From Clostridia bacterium (lineage in GTDB: Bacteria; Bacillota; Clostridia; Christensenellales; Christensenellaceae), in contig JAAUYQ010000083.1 of assembly GCA_014805015.1 (NCBI GenBank), forward strand, positions 1 to 33,743: a DNA stretch of 33,743 nucleotides. The letters run 5' to 3'. The notes under the pieces were generated by a model that was not told where the DNA came from, searched no databases, and saw only the letters and a program-made list of their open reading frames with translations. A program made the position numbers and the translations under genes. Numbering within the stretch: position 1 is the first letter of the stretch; each line of letters begins with the position of its first letter. Below are positions 1 to 8,206 of this stretch, piece after piece.

Positions 1-83
1 GTGTCACGTGCAAGAAACTCAGACTCCTGGAGGAACCAAGAGGATATCTGCAAGTCAAGGAGGTGCGGGATTTCCTCTCATGA
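1..83 (+). CDS. C-terminal end of an unidentified protein (partial)
   Basis: A reading frame is open from the window edge (codons from base 3) to a TGA at 81-83. It encodes about 26 residues ending in GYLQVKEVRDFLS, which looks protein-like: charged and aliphatic residues alternate and there are no rare runs. The stop overlaps the ATG of the next short ORF in an ATGA arrangement, as in translationally coupled operons. The family cannot be named from this fragment. Position upstream of murG suggests a cell-envelope or division operon, but that is inference only. Confidence 0.45.
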   Translation, partial: VTCKKLRLLEEPRGYLQVKEVRDFLS

Positions 84-118
84 CTGAAGTCACGAGTATC
101 CATCCCGCAAGCAAATGA
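80..118 (+). other. 12-codon bridging ORF upstream of murG
   Basis: ATG at 80 opens a 12-codon ORF (MTEVTSIHPASK) ending with TGA at 116-118. Its start overlaps the stop of the preceding gene (ATGA at 80-83), and its stop overlaps the murG start (ATGA at 115-118). AAGGAGGTG lies at 57-65, rather far (14 nt) from the ATG. murG itself has no good ribosome binding site directly before its ATG. Ribosomes may therefore reach murG by termination-reinitiation through this small frame. Translation is not proven, and the double overlap could be chance. Confidence 0.3.
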
Positions 119-1215
119 AACGAATTGTACTGACAGGAGGCGGCTCCGCCGGTCATGTGACCCCTAACCTCGCCCTCGTCCCGGGTCTTGAGGCTGCCGG
201 CGTGGAGTGCTTTTACATAGGCACGGAAAACGGCATCGAAAAGTCGCTGGTGAAGGATATTCCCTTCTATAGTATAGAGGCAGGCAAGCTGCGGCGGTAT
301 CTGAGCCGTGAGAATGTCTCAGACGTATTCCGGACGGTCCGCGGCCGCAACGAGGCCCTGAGGATTCTGCGCGAACTCAGACCGGACCTGGTCTTTGCCA
401 AAGGCGGCTACGTCTCCGTACCAGTCGTATACGCAGCGCACAAGCTGAAAATCCCCATTGTGCTGCACGAAAGTGATTTCACGCCCGGCCTGGCAAACCG
501 GCTCTGCATGCGCAAGGCCAAGGAGATCTGCCTGACCTTCGATTCCAAGGAAGCGCACGGCGGCAAAGGTATCCTCACCGGCAGTCCTGTACGCCCTTCC
601 CTGCTCGAAGGCAGCGCCGAGCGCGGCCGCGGCTTCCTCGGGTTTGACGGATCACGTCCCGTGTTACTTATAATGGGAGGATCTCTCGGTGCCCAGGCCG
701 TCAACGAGGTAGTGGACGCAGCGATGGATGAGCTTCTCGCCAGCTACGACATTGTCCATCTGCGCGGCCGCGGAAACCTGAATCCGGCCCTCGAAGGCCG
801 GCGGGGATACCGCCAGTTTGAATACATTTCTGACGAGCTGCCGGACGTTTTCCAGGCAGCGGACATTGCACTGTCACGGGCAGGGGCCAATGCCCTCGTG
901 GAGCTTACCGCGCTGCAGATCCCCCCGCTTCTCGTGCCGCTGCCGCTTTCCGCGAGCCGCGGCGACCAGATCCTGAACGCCAGATACTACACAGCACAGG
1001 GCCTCGCGGCCATGATCGACCAGGACGCACTCACGCCGGACACCCTCATCGCGGCTCTGGCAGATCTCTACGCCCGCCGGGATGAGATCATGGAGAAAAT
1101 GCGGTCCTCGAAGAATCTCGACGGTACCGGAAACGTGCTGGCCGTACTGCTGAATGAACTGAATCTGCCGGGCGGTCCGCATGAGCCGTCCGGACAGACA
1201 GCAACGGAAACCTGA
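115..1215 (+). CDS. murG: MurG, lipid II synthase (GlcNAc transferase)
   Basis: UDP-N-acetylglucosamine:N-acetylmuramyl-(pentapeptide) pyrophosphoryl-undecaprenol GlcNAc transferase. It turns lipid I into lipid II at the inner face of the membrane. The 366 residues match the usual length of this GT28 family. Visible motifs are the N-terminal glycine loop GGGSAGHVTPN (8-18), HESD (118-121), the second glycine loop MGGSLGAQAVN (187-197), and the UDP-GlcNAc-binding stretch with SRAGANALVELTAL followed by SASRGDQ (254-285). ATG 115 is the only plausible start because an in-frame TGA lies at 85-87. No strong Shine-Dalgarno precedes it, so translation probably depends on the upstream frames. The product would supply the lipid II flipped by the MurJ encoded at 4100-5623. 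Confidence 0.95.
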   Translation: MKRIVLTGGGSAGHVTPNLALVPGLEAAGVECFYIGTENGIEKSLVKDIPFYSIEAGKLRRYLSRENVSDVFRTVRGRNEALRILRELRPDLVFAKGGYVSVPVVYAAHKLKIPIVLHESDFTPGLANRLCMRKAKEICLTFDSKEAHGGKGILTGSPVRPSLLEGSAERGRGFLGFDGSRPVLLIMGGSLGAQAVNEVVDAAMDELLASYDIVHLRGRGNLNPALEGRRGYRQFEYISDELPDVFQAADIALSRAGANALVELTALQIPPLLVPLPLSASRGDQILNARYYTAQGLAAMIDQDALTPDTLIAALADLYARRDEIMEKMRSSKNLDGTGNVLAVLLNELNLPGGPHEPSGQTATET

Positions 1216-1255
1216 CCAGGCGGCCGGCCGGGCAGGTGACAGGAGGTCCGCCTGG

Positions 1256-2734
1256 ATGGAACCGCAAAAACTGGTTGACACTTACTTTTCGTTAAGCAGA
1301 CCGCAGCAGAAAGCAGAGCTTGCCCGCCTGCGCGACAGCAGACAGGACCTCCAGACCGTTCTCGCCCTGACGCGCGGACCACAGGCACGCAGCGCGGTCC
1401 GCATTCTCACGGATCTTGGGGGCCGCATCGGCCCGTTCATCGGTGACCATATCTCGCAAATCCTGCCGCTGCTGCGTGCCGAGGACGCCAAAGTGCGCAT
1501 GAGCGCCGCCCAGCTGATTGGCGACACCTGCGCAGCCGAACACGTGGACGATCTCATTGAAGCGCTTGAGGCCGAGCAGACGATGTACGCGCGGCCGCCT
1601 TTTCTGCTCGCCATCGGCCGGGCAAAAAACAAAACCGCGGAAGACTATCTGCGGTCCTACAGCATCCGAAGCGACATCGACAAGCATATCCTCGAAGAAA
1701 AGAATGCCCTGGCCAAAGCCCTCTCGAACTTTGTAAGGCGCGAGACACCGCACGTTCGCATTCTCCCCTCGGACGTCATCGTTGTCACCACCCCTAACGT
1801 GCACGTCACAATGGAAGCCCTTATGCGGGCCGGTATGAAGCCCCGCAAGTTCGGCGGAGACGTTGCGGTCACGGATCTGGCAAGCTTTCAGCAGATCTAC
1901 AAGGTGCGGGCCTTTGAGACTGCATATATCTATCTCGGCAGCTGTGCCGTCGCAGATCTGCCGGAATTTCTCGCTTCCCGGGAAAGTGCAGTCATACAGC
2001 GCACGCACGTCAAAGGCTACCGCCTGGAAGTGAAGAGCGATTCCAACGAAGTGCGGCTCGACGTCATCGCCCGCTGCGTAGCCGCCCTGACCCGCCTCGA
2101 GAACAGTCCTTCCAGCTACTCCATCGAAATCATGATCCGGATCAGGGACGGACGCGCTCAGATCTTTCTGAATCCGCTCATAGATCCGCGCTTCGCTTAC
2201 CGCAAGAAATCCATACCAGCCAGCATCCATCCCGGCGTTGCTGCCTGCGTCGTCAGCTACGCGAGCGAGTTCTTCAACAGCGATGCCCGCGTCCTCGATG
2301 ACTTCTGCGGTTCCGGCACCCTGCTGTTTGAGCGGGCCTACTATCCCTACCATACACTCACCGGCGTGGACATCAGCCTCGGAGCGATCGAGGCTGCCAA
2401 GTTCAACAGCCGTTATGCGGCCGCGCATCCGCAGTTCCACTACCTGGACTGTCTCAAGTTCACTGCCCGCAAATACAACGAGATTCTGACCAACATGCCG
2501 TTCGGACTCCGTGTCGGCTCCCATCAGGCCAATGTGAAACTCTACCAGCGCTACTTTGAGATCCTGCCCGGCATTCTCCACAATGGCGGCCTCGCCGTCC
2601 TCTACACGCACGAAAAACGTCTCACAGAACGGCTGATTGATGCCACGCCGCAGCTCGAGCCGCTCAAGCGGACCACGTTTGAGGCCGGCGGACTGTACCC
2701 TGCGGTCTTCTGCCTGCGCCGGCGCCACAGCTGA
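1256..2734 (+). CDS. HEAT-repeat protein fused to RlmL/Trm14-type methyltransferase
   Basis: A 492-residue protein. The N-terminal third (about 1-150) is helical and HEAT-like (for example LLRAEDAKVRMSAAQLIGD). The middle (about 165-260) resembles a THUMP or Trm14-type RNA-binding segment starting at ILPSDVIVVTTPNVH. The C-terminal part is a Rossmann methyltransferase of the UPF0020 type, with FAYRKKSIPASIHPGVAA, SAM motif I DDFCGSGTLLFE and motif IV NMPFG (the N-P-P-F/Y class used for base amino groups). It probably makes N2-methylguanosine in rRNA or tRNA; the target is unknown. ATG 1256 is chosen because AGGAGGT sits 8 nt upstream (1241-1247); the longer frame from 1181 overlaps murG. The gap after murG is 40 bases, so co-transcription is likely. 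Confidence 0.75.
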   Translation: MEPQKLVDTYFSLSRPQQKAELARLRDSRQDLQTVLALTRGPQARSAVRILTDLGGRIGPFIGDHISQILPLLRAEDAKVRMSAAQLIGDTCAAEHVDDLIEALEAEQTMYARPPFLLAIGRAKNKTAEDYLRSYSIRSDIDKHILEEKNALAKALSNFVRRETPHVRILPSDVIVVTTPNVHVTMEALMRAGMKPRKFGGDVAVTDLASFQQIYKVRAFETAYIYLGSCAVADLPEFLASRESAVIQRTHVKGYRLEVKSDSNEVRLDVIARCVAALTRLENSPSSYSIEIMIRIRDGRAQIFLNPLIDPRFAYRKKSIPASIHPGVAACVVSYASEFFNSDARVLDDFCGSGTLLFERAYYPYHTLTGVDISLGAIEAAKFNSRYAAAHPQFHYLDCLKFTARKYNEILTNMPFGLRVGSHQANVKLYQRYFEILPGILHNGGLAVLYTHEKRLTERLIDATPQLEPLKRTTFEAGGLYPAVFCLRRRHS

Positions 2735-2758
2735 AACCGGAGCCGGCGGCATGAAAAT

Positions 2759-2778
2759 GCTCCGGACGATGCCGGAGC
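2759..2778. terminator. Hairpin terminator between convergent genes
   Basis: Perfect 7-bp stem GCTCCGG / CCGGAGC with a 6-nt loop, between the ends of the methyltransferase gene (+) and the XRE gene (-). On the minus strand it is followed by ATTTTC, so it works best for the XRE gene. On the plus strand only a C/T-rich stretch follows. Confidence 0.55.
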
Positions 2779-2794
2779 GCAAAACCCTTCTTCT

Positions 2795-3166
2795 TCAGTG
2801 ATGAGCCGGATAGGTGTTCTTGACGTATTCATAGAAACGGCACAGCTCAACGATTCCTTCCGGACTGATGTCAATGCTGTCCGGCAGCCGTTTCTCGAGT
2901 TCCTCCGCCTCCAGGCCCGGCACGCCCGCACTGGCCGCCGGACCCCCGGACCACCCCGGATTCGCATATCCTGCGTCTAAACCGAGCAGGTAGTCAACAG
3001 ACACTTCGAAGAACTCGCTGAGTCTCTGCAGCTGCTCCACCTCCGGCGAACGGAGCCCGCGTTCCCATGCTGATACGGTGGACTGACCGACACCCATATA
3101 GTCTCCGAGTTCCCGCTGCGGGACGCGTCTTTGTTTTCTCAATTCCCGAATGCGAATTCTGGACAA
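2795..3166 (-). CDS. XRE-family transcriptional regulator
   Basis: A 123-residue DNA-binding protein. The N-terminal helix-turn-helix is clear: IRELRKQRRVPQRELGDYMG, then GQSTVSAWERG and LSEFFEVSVDYLLG, the standard Cro/C1-type layout. The C-terminal half (from about residue 75) is acidic, ends in ELCRFYEYVKNTYPAHH, and may be a dimerisation or sensing segment. The start is set at TTG 3166 because AGGAGG (CCTCCT on the plus strand, 3173-3178) lies 6 nt away. The frame is also open back to ATG 3367, but the extra 67 residues look non-conserved and that ATG has no ribosome binding site. The gene diverges from the unknown gene at 3444, and a 12-bp palindrome lies between them, so autoregulation is likely. 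Confidence 0.85.
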   Translation of the reverse strand: MSRIRIRELRKQRRVPQRELGDYMGVGQSTVSAWERGLRSPEVEQLQRLSEFFEVSVDYLLGLDAGYANPGWSGGPAASAGVPGLEAEELEKRLPDSIDISPEGIVELCRFYEYVKNTYPAHH

Positions 3167-3372
3167 AACAATCCTCCTGCTCTTGGCTGTGTTCACTGTG
3201 CCGCCGGACATTCTGTAAGAAAGGATGCCCGCATTTCGGACGGCTGCTAAGCGCCGCTGCCGGCGCGGCAGAATCAGCTGTTTCCGGTCATCGGGCCGGA
3301 AGCCGTGCCGCGGCAGCACCTTTTCAGGGACGGAACAGGACGGGCCGTACTGGCCCGTGGGTTTCATCCGAA

Positions 3373-3407
3373 TATGATATCATAGTTTAGACGTGCTTAA
3401 CAGTCAC
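3373..3407 (-). promoter_or_regulatory. Divergent regulatory region with 12-bp palindrome
   Basis: TATGATATCATA (3373-3384) is a perfect palindrome. Read on the minus strand it supplies a -10-like TATGAT, with GTGACT 17 nt upstream (3402-3407) as a weak -35. A repressor bound there would block the XRE promoter, as Cro/C1-type proteins often do. The untranslated leader to TTG 3166 would be about 200 nt. Base 3167 to 3443 holds no other feature I can support. Confidence 0.4.
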
Positions 3408-3443
3408 ACCCGGCACTTCGCGGCCGTCTCCAGGGAGCAGAAA

Positions 3444-4112
3444 ATGCAGTACACCAAGCGGGAATACTATGCGCAGCTCGACAGCGCTGCCAAGGATATG
3501 CAGTCGCTCTGGCAGCATCCGCTGCTGAATCTGCGCGGACGGGCCCGGGGTAGCGGTGAGCCTTACACGGAACTTGCAGCCATCTGGCTCACGGATCACT
3601 GGGACATGGTCGAGCGTCTCACGCCCGTTGCCCGCTCCCTTCCCTACCGCGATCCGCTCCGTGACGGCACACGTCCGCGCCGGCTCAGTGACGCCGGCGG
3701 CATACTCAGCCGCGACCTGTACGCCCGGTTTCATCCGGGGACGGGCCGCCGCCTTCATCTGCTCGGCTCGGTCCTCGATTACCAGATGCCGCTGTGGGAC
3801 CGGCCGGGAGGTCCCGGTGGCAAGGTCGACCTCGTGACCTGGGACGGTGAGACACTGCGCCTTCTCACCCTGCTCACGCGCAGCAGTTCAGACAGCATGG
3901 TACGCTGTCTGCTCGCGAGCGCCACCCATCTGCAGACCGTACAGCCTGACCGGCTGCGAGTGGAATTCTCCCTGCCGCCGCAGGCCGGCATCGATGCCAG
4001 TCCGTTCGTTTATCTCGAAGGTCAGCAGAAAAACGACCTCGAAAAGCATCCGGCTGCGCTGCGCCGCCTGTTTCTGCGAAGCGGGCTGCGTCCCATCTAT
4101 TACATTCCCTGA
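3444..4112 (+). CDS. Uncharacterised protein, possible degenerate PD-(D/E)XK fold
   Basis: A 222-residue soluble protein of unknown function, with no signal peptide or membrane segment. ATG 3444 is preferred because AGGGAG (3432-3437) is 6 nt upstream; an in-frame ATG at 3393 lacks a site. The central part, LDYQMPL then GGKVDLVTWDGETLRLLTLL and SMVRCLLASATHLQTV, recalls restriction-endonuclease-like proteins in which a D and an E-x-K follow two strands. Here the E-x-K position reads T-L-L, so catalysis would be lost if the resemblance is right. The C-terminus (RRLFLRSGLRPIYYIP) is hydrophobic. Its 3' end overlaps that of murJ by 13 bases, tail to tail. It diverges from an XRE regulator that may control it. 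Confidence 0.6.
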   Translation: MQYTKREYYAQLDSAAKDMQSLWQHPLLNLRGRARGSGEPYTELAAIWLTDHWDMVERLTPVARSLPYRDPLRDGTRPRRLSDAGGILSRDLYARFHPGTGRRLHLLGSVLDYQMPLWDRPGGPGGKVDLVTWDGETLRLLTLLTRSSSDSMVRCLLASATHLQTVQPDRLRVEFSLPPQAGIDASPFVYLEGQQKNDLEKHPAALRRLFLRSGLRPIYYIP

Positions 4113-5623
4113 CGGACAGTCCGCCGCAGACGGCCGAGCAGAATCCCGCTGACACGGCGGGCGACCCGGATGTTGAGGGCATAGGCGGCAGCAAAGTAGA
4201 CAGCCAGACCGACCAGGGCGCGCACAACCAGGATCATGAGAACGCCAAGGAAACGGTCGGACGAAGGCAGAAGCTCTCCGGCCAGGGCCATGAACACCCA
4301 GGCGGCAAAGGTGCACAGCAGAATACGCATCAGCTGCCCGGCGCTGCGCCCAAGCTGCATGCCGCCAAGATGGCGCTGCAGGATGAAGAGCATGACCATC
4401 GCACCGGCCAGGCTGGCAACAGAGGTCGCGAGTGTCAGGCCCATGCCGCCCAGCGTATCCTTCCAGAGCCAGTCCAGAAAAATGTTCAGCGAGACGGAAA
4501 ACATACCGATGTACATGGGCAGGCGGGTCTTCTGCAGGCTGTAGAAGACCCGCGTCAGGAAGTTGCGCAGACCGAACCCGAAGATGCCGATGATATAGGC
4601 CGCGAAGACTGGAACCGTGAAGGCTGTCTGCTCCGGACCGAAAGCGCCGCGCTGGTAGAAGACCTGGATAATCTCCGGTGCCATGGCCACGCAGATGACA
4701 ATGATCGGGAGCGTGATGAAGGCGATCATCTCCACGGAACTGCGGATTGTGCGCCTGACATCGTCTGTCAGATGATGGGCCACGTACTGCGAAAGCTGCG
4801 TGAACATGACTGTCGTGATCGGAACGACGAGGACACTGATCGCAGTCTGCACCAGAGTATAGCTTTTGCCGAGTGCCGAGACGACACCGATGCCGATCTC
4901 CGATCCGAAAATCTTGTCTGCAGCATGGTTGATTTCGTCAAAAGCAACGGAAATGAGCGCCGGCAGGGCCAGCAGGAAAGTGCGGATGAGCCGCCGGCTG
5001 TGCAGGTTCAGGTACGGGCGCCAGCGCAGCTGTCCGCGCAGAAACGGCAGCAGCATGCCCACCTGAACCAGAGCCGTGATCGAGGTGGCAATGGAAACAG
5101 ACTGGATCGTGCCAAAGACAAGGCAGGCCAGGATCACACAGAACGACAGCGCGAAGCCGATGATCTGCTCCGGCACAAAGTGCTTACGGGCATCGAGCAG
5201 ATTGACAAGAACGCCGCTCATCGCCCAGCAGACCAGCGAGGGCATCATCAGCTGCGTGTTTTCCGTGACCAGTGCCGCGCCCTCGGCATTCTGCCACATG
5301 ACGCCCGTGATCGCGGGCGCGAAGATGTAGCCCAGAATGCTGACCGGTATGGCTACCAGAATGTACAGGTTAAGGACATTGACCGCGTAGTCGTTGGCCC
5401 GCTTCTCGCCCAGCTCCACCCGCGACTGGGTATAAATGGGGATGAACGTGGAGCCGATCGCAGCCCCGAACAGAATGGTGAAGATGCTGAGTATGCTGTA
5501 GGAAACGGAATAGGCGTCGCTCTCCACTGACAGACCGAAGGTCGCCGACATCACCATTTCGCGGACGAAGCCCGCCACTTTCGAGGCAATGATGATCAGG
5601 GTGAGCAGCAGCGTGGTCTGCAC
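4100..5623 (-). CDS. murJ: MurJ/MviN-type lipid II flippase
   Basis: Polytopic membrane protein of the MviN/MurJ family (MOP superfamily), 507 residues from GTG 5623. It moves lipid II across the cytoplasmic membrane for peptidoglycan synthesis. Family features are the N-terminal LIIIASKVAGFVRE, then SATFGLSVESDAYSVSY, and about 14 hydrophobic segments through the chain. GTG 5623 has no ribosome binding site. A good AAGGAG (plus-strand CTCCTT, 5685-5690) instead stands 7 nt before an in-frame ACG at 5677, which would add 18 residues beginning TRKINLETG, similar to how this family usually begins. The true start may therefore be a rare ACG, or the GTG. It is the last gene of the typA - SGNH hydrolase - murJ operon; the SGNH stop codon ends 2 bases before the ACG. 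Confidence 0.9.
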   Translation of the reverse strand: MQTTLLLTLIIIASKVAGFVREMVMSATFGLSVESDAYSVSYSILSIFTILFGAAIGSTFIPIYTQSRVELGEKRANDYAVNVLNLYILVAIPVSILGYIFAPAITGVMWQNAEGAALVTENTQLMMPSLVCWAMSGVLVNLLDARKHFVPEQIIGFALSFCVILACLVFGTIQSVSIATSITALVQVGMLLPFLRGQLRWRPYLNLHSRRLIRTFLLALPALISVAFDEINHAADKIFGSEIGIGVVSALGKSYTLVQTAISVLVVPITTVMFTQLSQYVAHHLTDDVRRTIRSSVEMIAFITLPIIVICVAMAPEIIQVFYQRGAFGPEQTAFTVPVFAAYIIGIFGFGLRNFLTRVFYSLQKTRLPMYIGMFSVSLNIFLDWLWKDTLGGMGLTLATSVASLAGAMVMLFILQRHLGGMQLGRSAGQLMRILLCTFAAWVFMALAGELLPSSDRFLGVLMILVVRALVGLAVYFAAAYALNIRVARRVSGILLGRLRRTVRQGM

Positions 5624-5679
5624 GAGGCGGTTGCTGCCGCCCTGTCCCTCTCCGGTCTCCAGGTTGATCTTTCGCGTGA

Positions 5680-6345
5680 CTAGGCTCCTTCCGCCAGCAT
5701 GTCCTGGACCTTCTGGGCAATGGCGTGCCCGAGCATCACGTGGCTCTCGGCGGTCAGATGAATGCCGTCCGCACCGGTTTCCGTGTAGGCCGCTGCGTCG
5801 AGACTTTCTATACCGAACCGTTCGGCAATCCTGCGGTATTCCCGGTTCAGTTGCCGGGAAGCCTCAATGGCCGCTCCGCCCCCGAACTCATCACGGAACG
5901 GCGGATGCAGGATGCCGGCCCCGAGCGGCGGCGGCAGGACGAGCAGTACTTTTGTGGGCCCGCCTTCCGGACCCAGGCGCGCCCGGCTGACGAAGTCCAG
6001 CAGTGCAGCGAGCGATTCCGCACTCTGCTTGGGGTCACCGCAGATCTGTACTTTCAGGTCGTTGATCCCCAGGTAAATGACCGCGATGTCGATGGGCTCG
6101 TGCGTGAGCAGGCTGCTTTCCAGGTAAGTAAGTCCGTTGCGGCACCGGAAGCCCCGCTGATCAAAGCTCGTGGTGCGGCCGTTCAAGCCCTCTTCAACCA
6201 CGGCAAAACTGTCCCCGAGGGCGTTCTGCAGAACCCCCGTCCAGCGGATATCTTCCGGAAAGCGCATATGAAAGCCGTCGGGCTGTCCTTCCGGGATATA
6301 ACCCCAGGTATTCGAATCGCCATAGCAAAGGATACGCTTTTTCAT
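5680..6345 (-). CDS. SGNH/GDSL-family hydrolase (esterase)
   Basis: A 221-residue SGNH hydrolase, cytoplasmic as far as the sequence shows (no signal peptide). Block I is YGDSNTWGY near the N-terminus with the nucleophilic Ser. Block III is YLGINDLK with the oxyanion Asn. Block V is DGIHLTAESH with the Asp-x-x-His pair. This pattern fits arylesterase or acyl-CoA thioesterase-like members that act on short acyl esters; the natural substrate is unknown. ATG 6345 overlaps the typA stop (ATGA), so translation is coupled. Sitting between typA and murJ, it may act on a cell-envelope or acyl intermediate, but that is inference. Confidence 0.85.
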   Translation of the reverse strand: MKKRILCYGDSNTWGYIPEGQPDGFHMRFPEDIRWTGVLQNALGDSFAVVEEGLNGRTTSFDQRGFRCRNGLTYLESSLLTHEPIDIAVIYLGINDLKVQICGDPKQSAESLAALLDFVSRARLGPEGGPTKVLLVLPPPLGAGILHPPFRDEFGGGAAIEASRQLNREYRRIAERFGIESLDAAAYTETGADGIHLTAESHVMLGHAIAQKVQDMLAEGA

Positions 6346-8186
6346 CCCGCCTGCTCCGCAGCCTGCTGCCGGCGTTTGTTTGCCTTGGCCCGCTCCTGGT
6401 GATCCAGGTAGCGCTTACGCATCCGCAGGTGCTCCGGCGTCACCTCGAGCAGCTCGTCATCTTTCAGGAATTCCAGCATCTCCTCGAGCGACAGCTCCCG
6501 CGCCGGCGTCAGCCGCAGCGCATCGTCGGAGCCGGAGGCGCGGACATTGGAAACGTGCTTCTTCTTGCAGACATTCACGACAATATCTTCGGTCTTGGGA
6601 CTGGCGCCCACCACCATACCCATATACACGTCTGTACCGGGCCCGATAAAAAGGCTGCCGCGTTCCTGCGCGTTGAAAAGCCCGTAAGTCACCGCTTCGC
6701 CGGTCTCGTGTGCAATCAGCGAACCTGTCGTGCGGCGTTCAATTTCCCCTTTGTACGGGGCATACGAATCAAAGACCGTATTGAGAATACCCTCTCCGCG
6801 CGTATCGGTGAGAAACTCCGCCCGGTAGCCGAACAGACCGCGTGCCGGAATCAGGAACTCAAGCCGCATCCGGCTGTCTCCCTGCGGCGTCATGTGGACC
6901 ATTTCACTTTTGCGGCGTCCCAGCTTTTCAATGACCGCTCCAACCGCATCGCTCGGCACATCCACCAGAAGGCGCTCAATGGGTTCGCACATCTGTCCGT
7001 CTATCGTCCGGTACAGCACCTTGGGTGCGCCCACCTGGAATTCGTAACCTTCCCGCCGCATCGTCTCGATCAGGATGGACAGATGCATCTCGCCGCGCCC
7101 GAGTACCCGGAACGCGTCCGGACTGTCCGTTTCATGCACGGCGAGTGACACGTCGCGCCGCAGCTCGTTCATCAGCCGCTCCCGCAGGTGCCTGCTGGTC
7201 ACATACTTACCGTCCCGGCCGGCAAACGGCGAGTTGTTGACCGAGAAAGTCATTTCCACAGTCGGTTCCGAAATCTTGACGAACGGAATGGGATCAAATT
7301 CAAAAGGATCGCAGACCGTGTTGCCGATGTTGACCGTCTCAAGACCTGAGAATGCCACAATGTCGCCGGCACGCGCCTCGTCTACCTGCTCCCGCTTGAG
7401 GCCGTCAAACTGGTAGATGGCGCTGACACGTCCGTTCTGACACAGGTCCTCTGCATGGTAGTCGCAGAGCGACACGTCCTGTCCGGTGCGGAGCGTACCC
7501 CGTTCAATGCGGCCGACAGCAATCCGCCCGACATAATCATTGTAGTCAATCGAGGAAACCAGCATCTGCAGGGGACCTTCCGGATCGCCTTCCGGTGCCG
7601 GAATATAGTCAACAATGGTATCGAACAGCGGCTTGAGGTCTTCTCCGGCGGTGTTGGGATCCAGACTCGCGGTCCCGTCACGGCCGCTGCAGTAGACGAT
7701 AGGGCTGTCGAGCTGTTCGCTCGAGGCATCCAGGTCCAGCAGCAGCTCGAGCACCTCGTCGCCGACATCGTTGAGCCGCGCGTCCGGCCGGTCGATCTTA
7801 TTGATGACAATAATCACCCGGTGGTTGAGCTCCAGGGCTTTCTGCAGCACGAAACGGGTCTGCGGCATCGGACCCTCAAACGCGTCCACCAGAAGAAGCA
7901 CGCCGTTCACCATCTTCAGGACGCGCTCCACCTCACCGCCGAAATCAGCGTGACCGGGAGTATCCACGATGTTGATCTTCGTGCCGCCATAGTGCATTGC
8001 CGTATTCTTGGACAGGATGGTGATGCCGCGCTCCCGTTCAAGGTCACCGCTGTCCATCACCCGCTCCTGGATAACCTGGTTGTCGCGGAGCGTCATGCCC
8101 TGCCTGAGCATCTGATCGACCAGGGTCGTCTTGCCGTGGTCAACGTGCGCAATAATGGCTACATTCCGTAGGTCTTCTCGTATCAA
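6342..8186 (-). CDS. typA: TypA/BipA ribosome-associated GTPase
   Basis: A 614-residue translational GTPase of the EF-G-like TypA/BipA family. It binds 70S ribosomes and supports 50S assembly and stress adaptation. Motifs are G1 AHVDHGKTT (13-21), G2 ERGITI (52-57), G3 DTPGH (75-79) and G4 NKID (129-132), followed by EF-G domain III/V-like parts and the TypA-specific C-terminus. Length is normal. The start is TTG 8186, with GGAGG 8 nt upstream (plus-strand CCTCC, 8195-8199); the ATG nearer the site is out of frame. A strong promoter lies just upstream. It is first in the operon with the SGNH hydrolase and murJ. Confidence 0.96.
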   Translation of the reverse strand: MIREDLRNVAIIAHVDHGKTTLVDQMLRQGMTLRDNQVIQERVMDSGDLERERGITILSKNTAMHYGGTKINIVDTPGHADFGGEVERVLKMVNGVLLLVDAFEGPMPQTRFVLQKALELNHRVIIVINKIDRPDARLNDVGDEVLELLLDLDASSEQLDSPIVYCSGRDGTASLDPNTAGEDLKPLFDTIVDYIPAPEGDPEGPLQMLVSSIDYNDYVGRIAVGRIERGTLRTGQDVSLCDYHAEDLCQNGRVSAIYQFDGLKREQVDEARAGDIVAFSGLETVNIGNTVCDPFEFDPIPFVKISEPTVEMTFSVNNSPFAGRDGKYVTSRHLRERLMNELRRDVSLAVHETDSPDAFRVLGRGEMHLSILIETMRREGYEFQVGAPKVLYRTIDGQMCEPIERLLVDVPSDAVGAVIEKLGRRKSEMVHMTPQGDSRMRLEFLIPARGLFGYRAEFLTDTRGEGILNTVFDSYAPYKGEIERRTTGSLIAHETGEAVTYGLFNAQERGSLFIGPGTDVYMGMVVGASPKTEDIVVNVCKKKHVSNVRASGSDDALRLTPARELSLEEMLEFLKDDELLEVTPEHLRMRKRYLDHQERAKANKRRQQAAEQAG

Positions 8187-8206
8187 CTTCCATTCCTCCG
8201 CATCCC

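Noticed and set aside
1292..2782. 496-codon open frame on the minus strand
   Set aside because: Lies entirely opposite the methyltransferase gene, which has clear motifs and a ribosome binding site; long antisense frames are expected in G+C-rich coding DNA.
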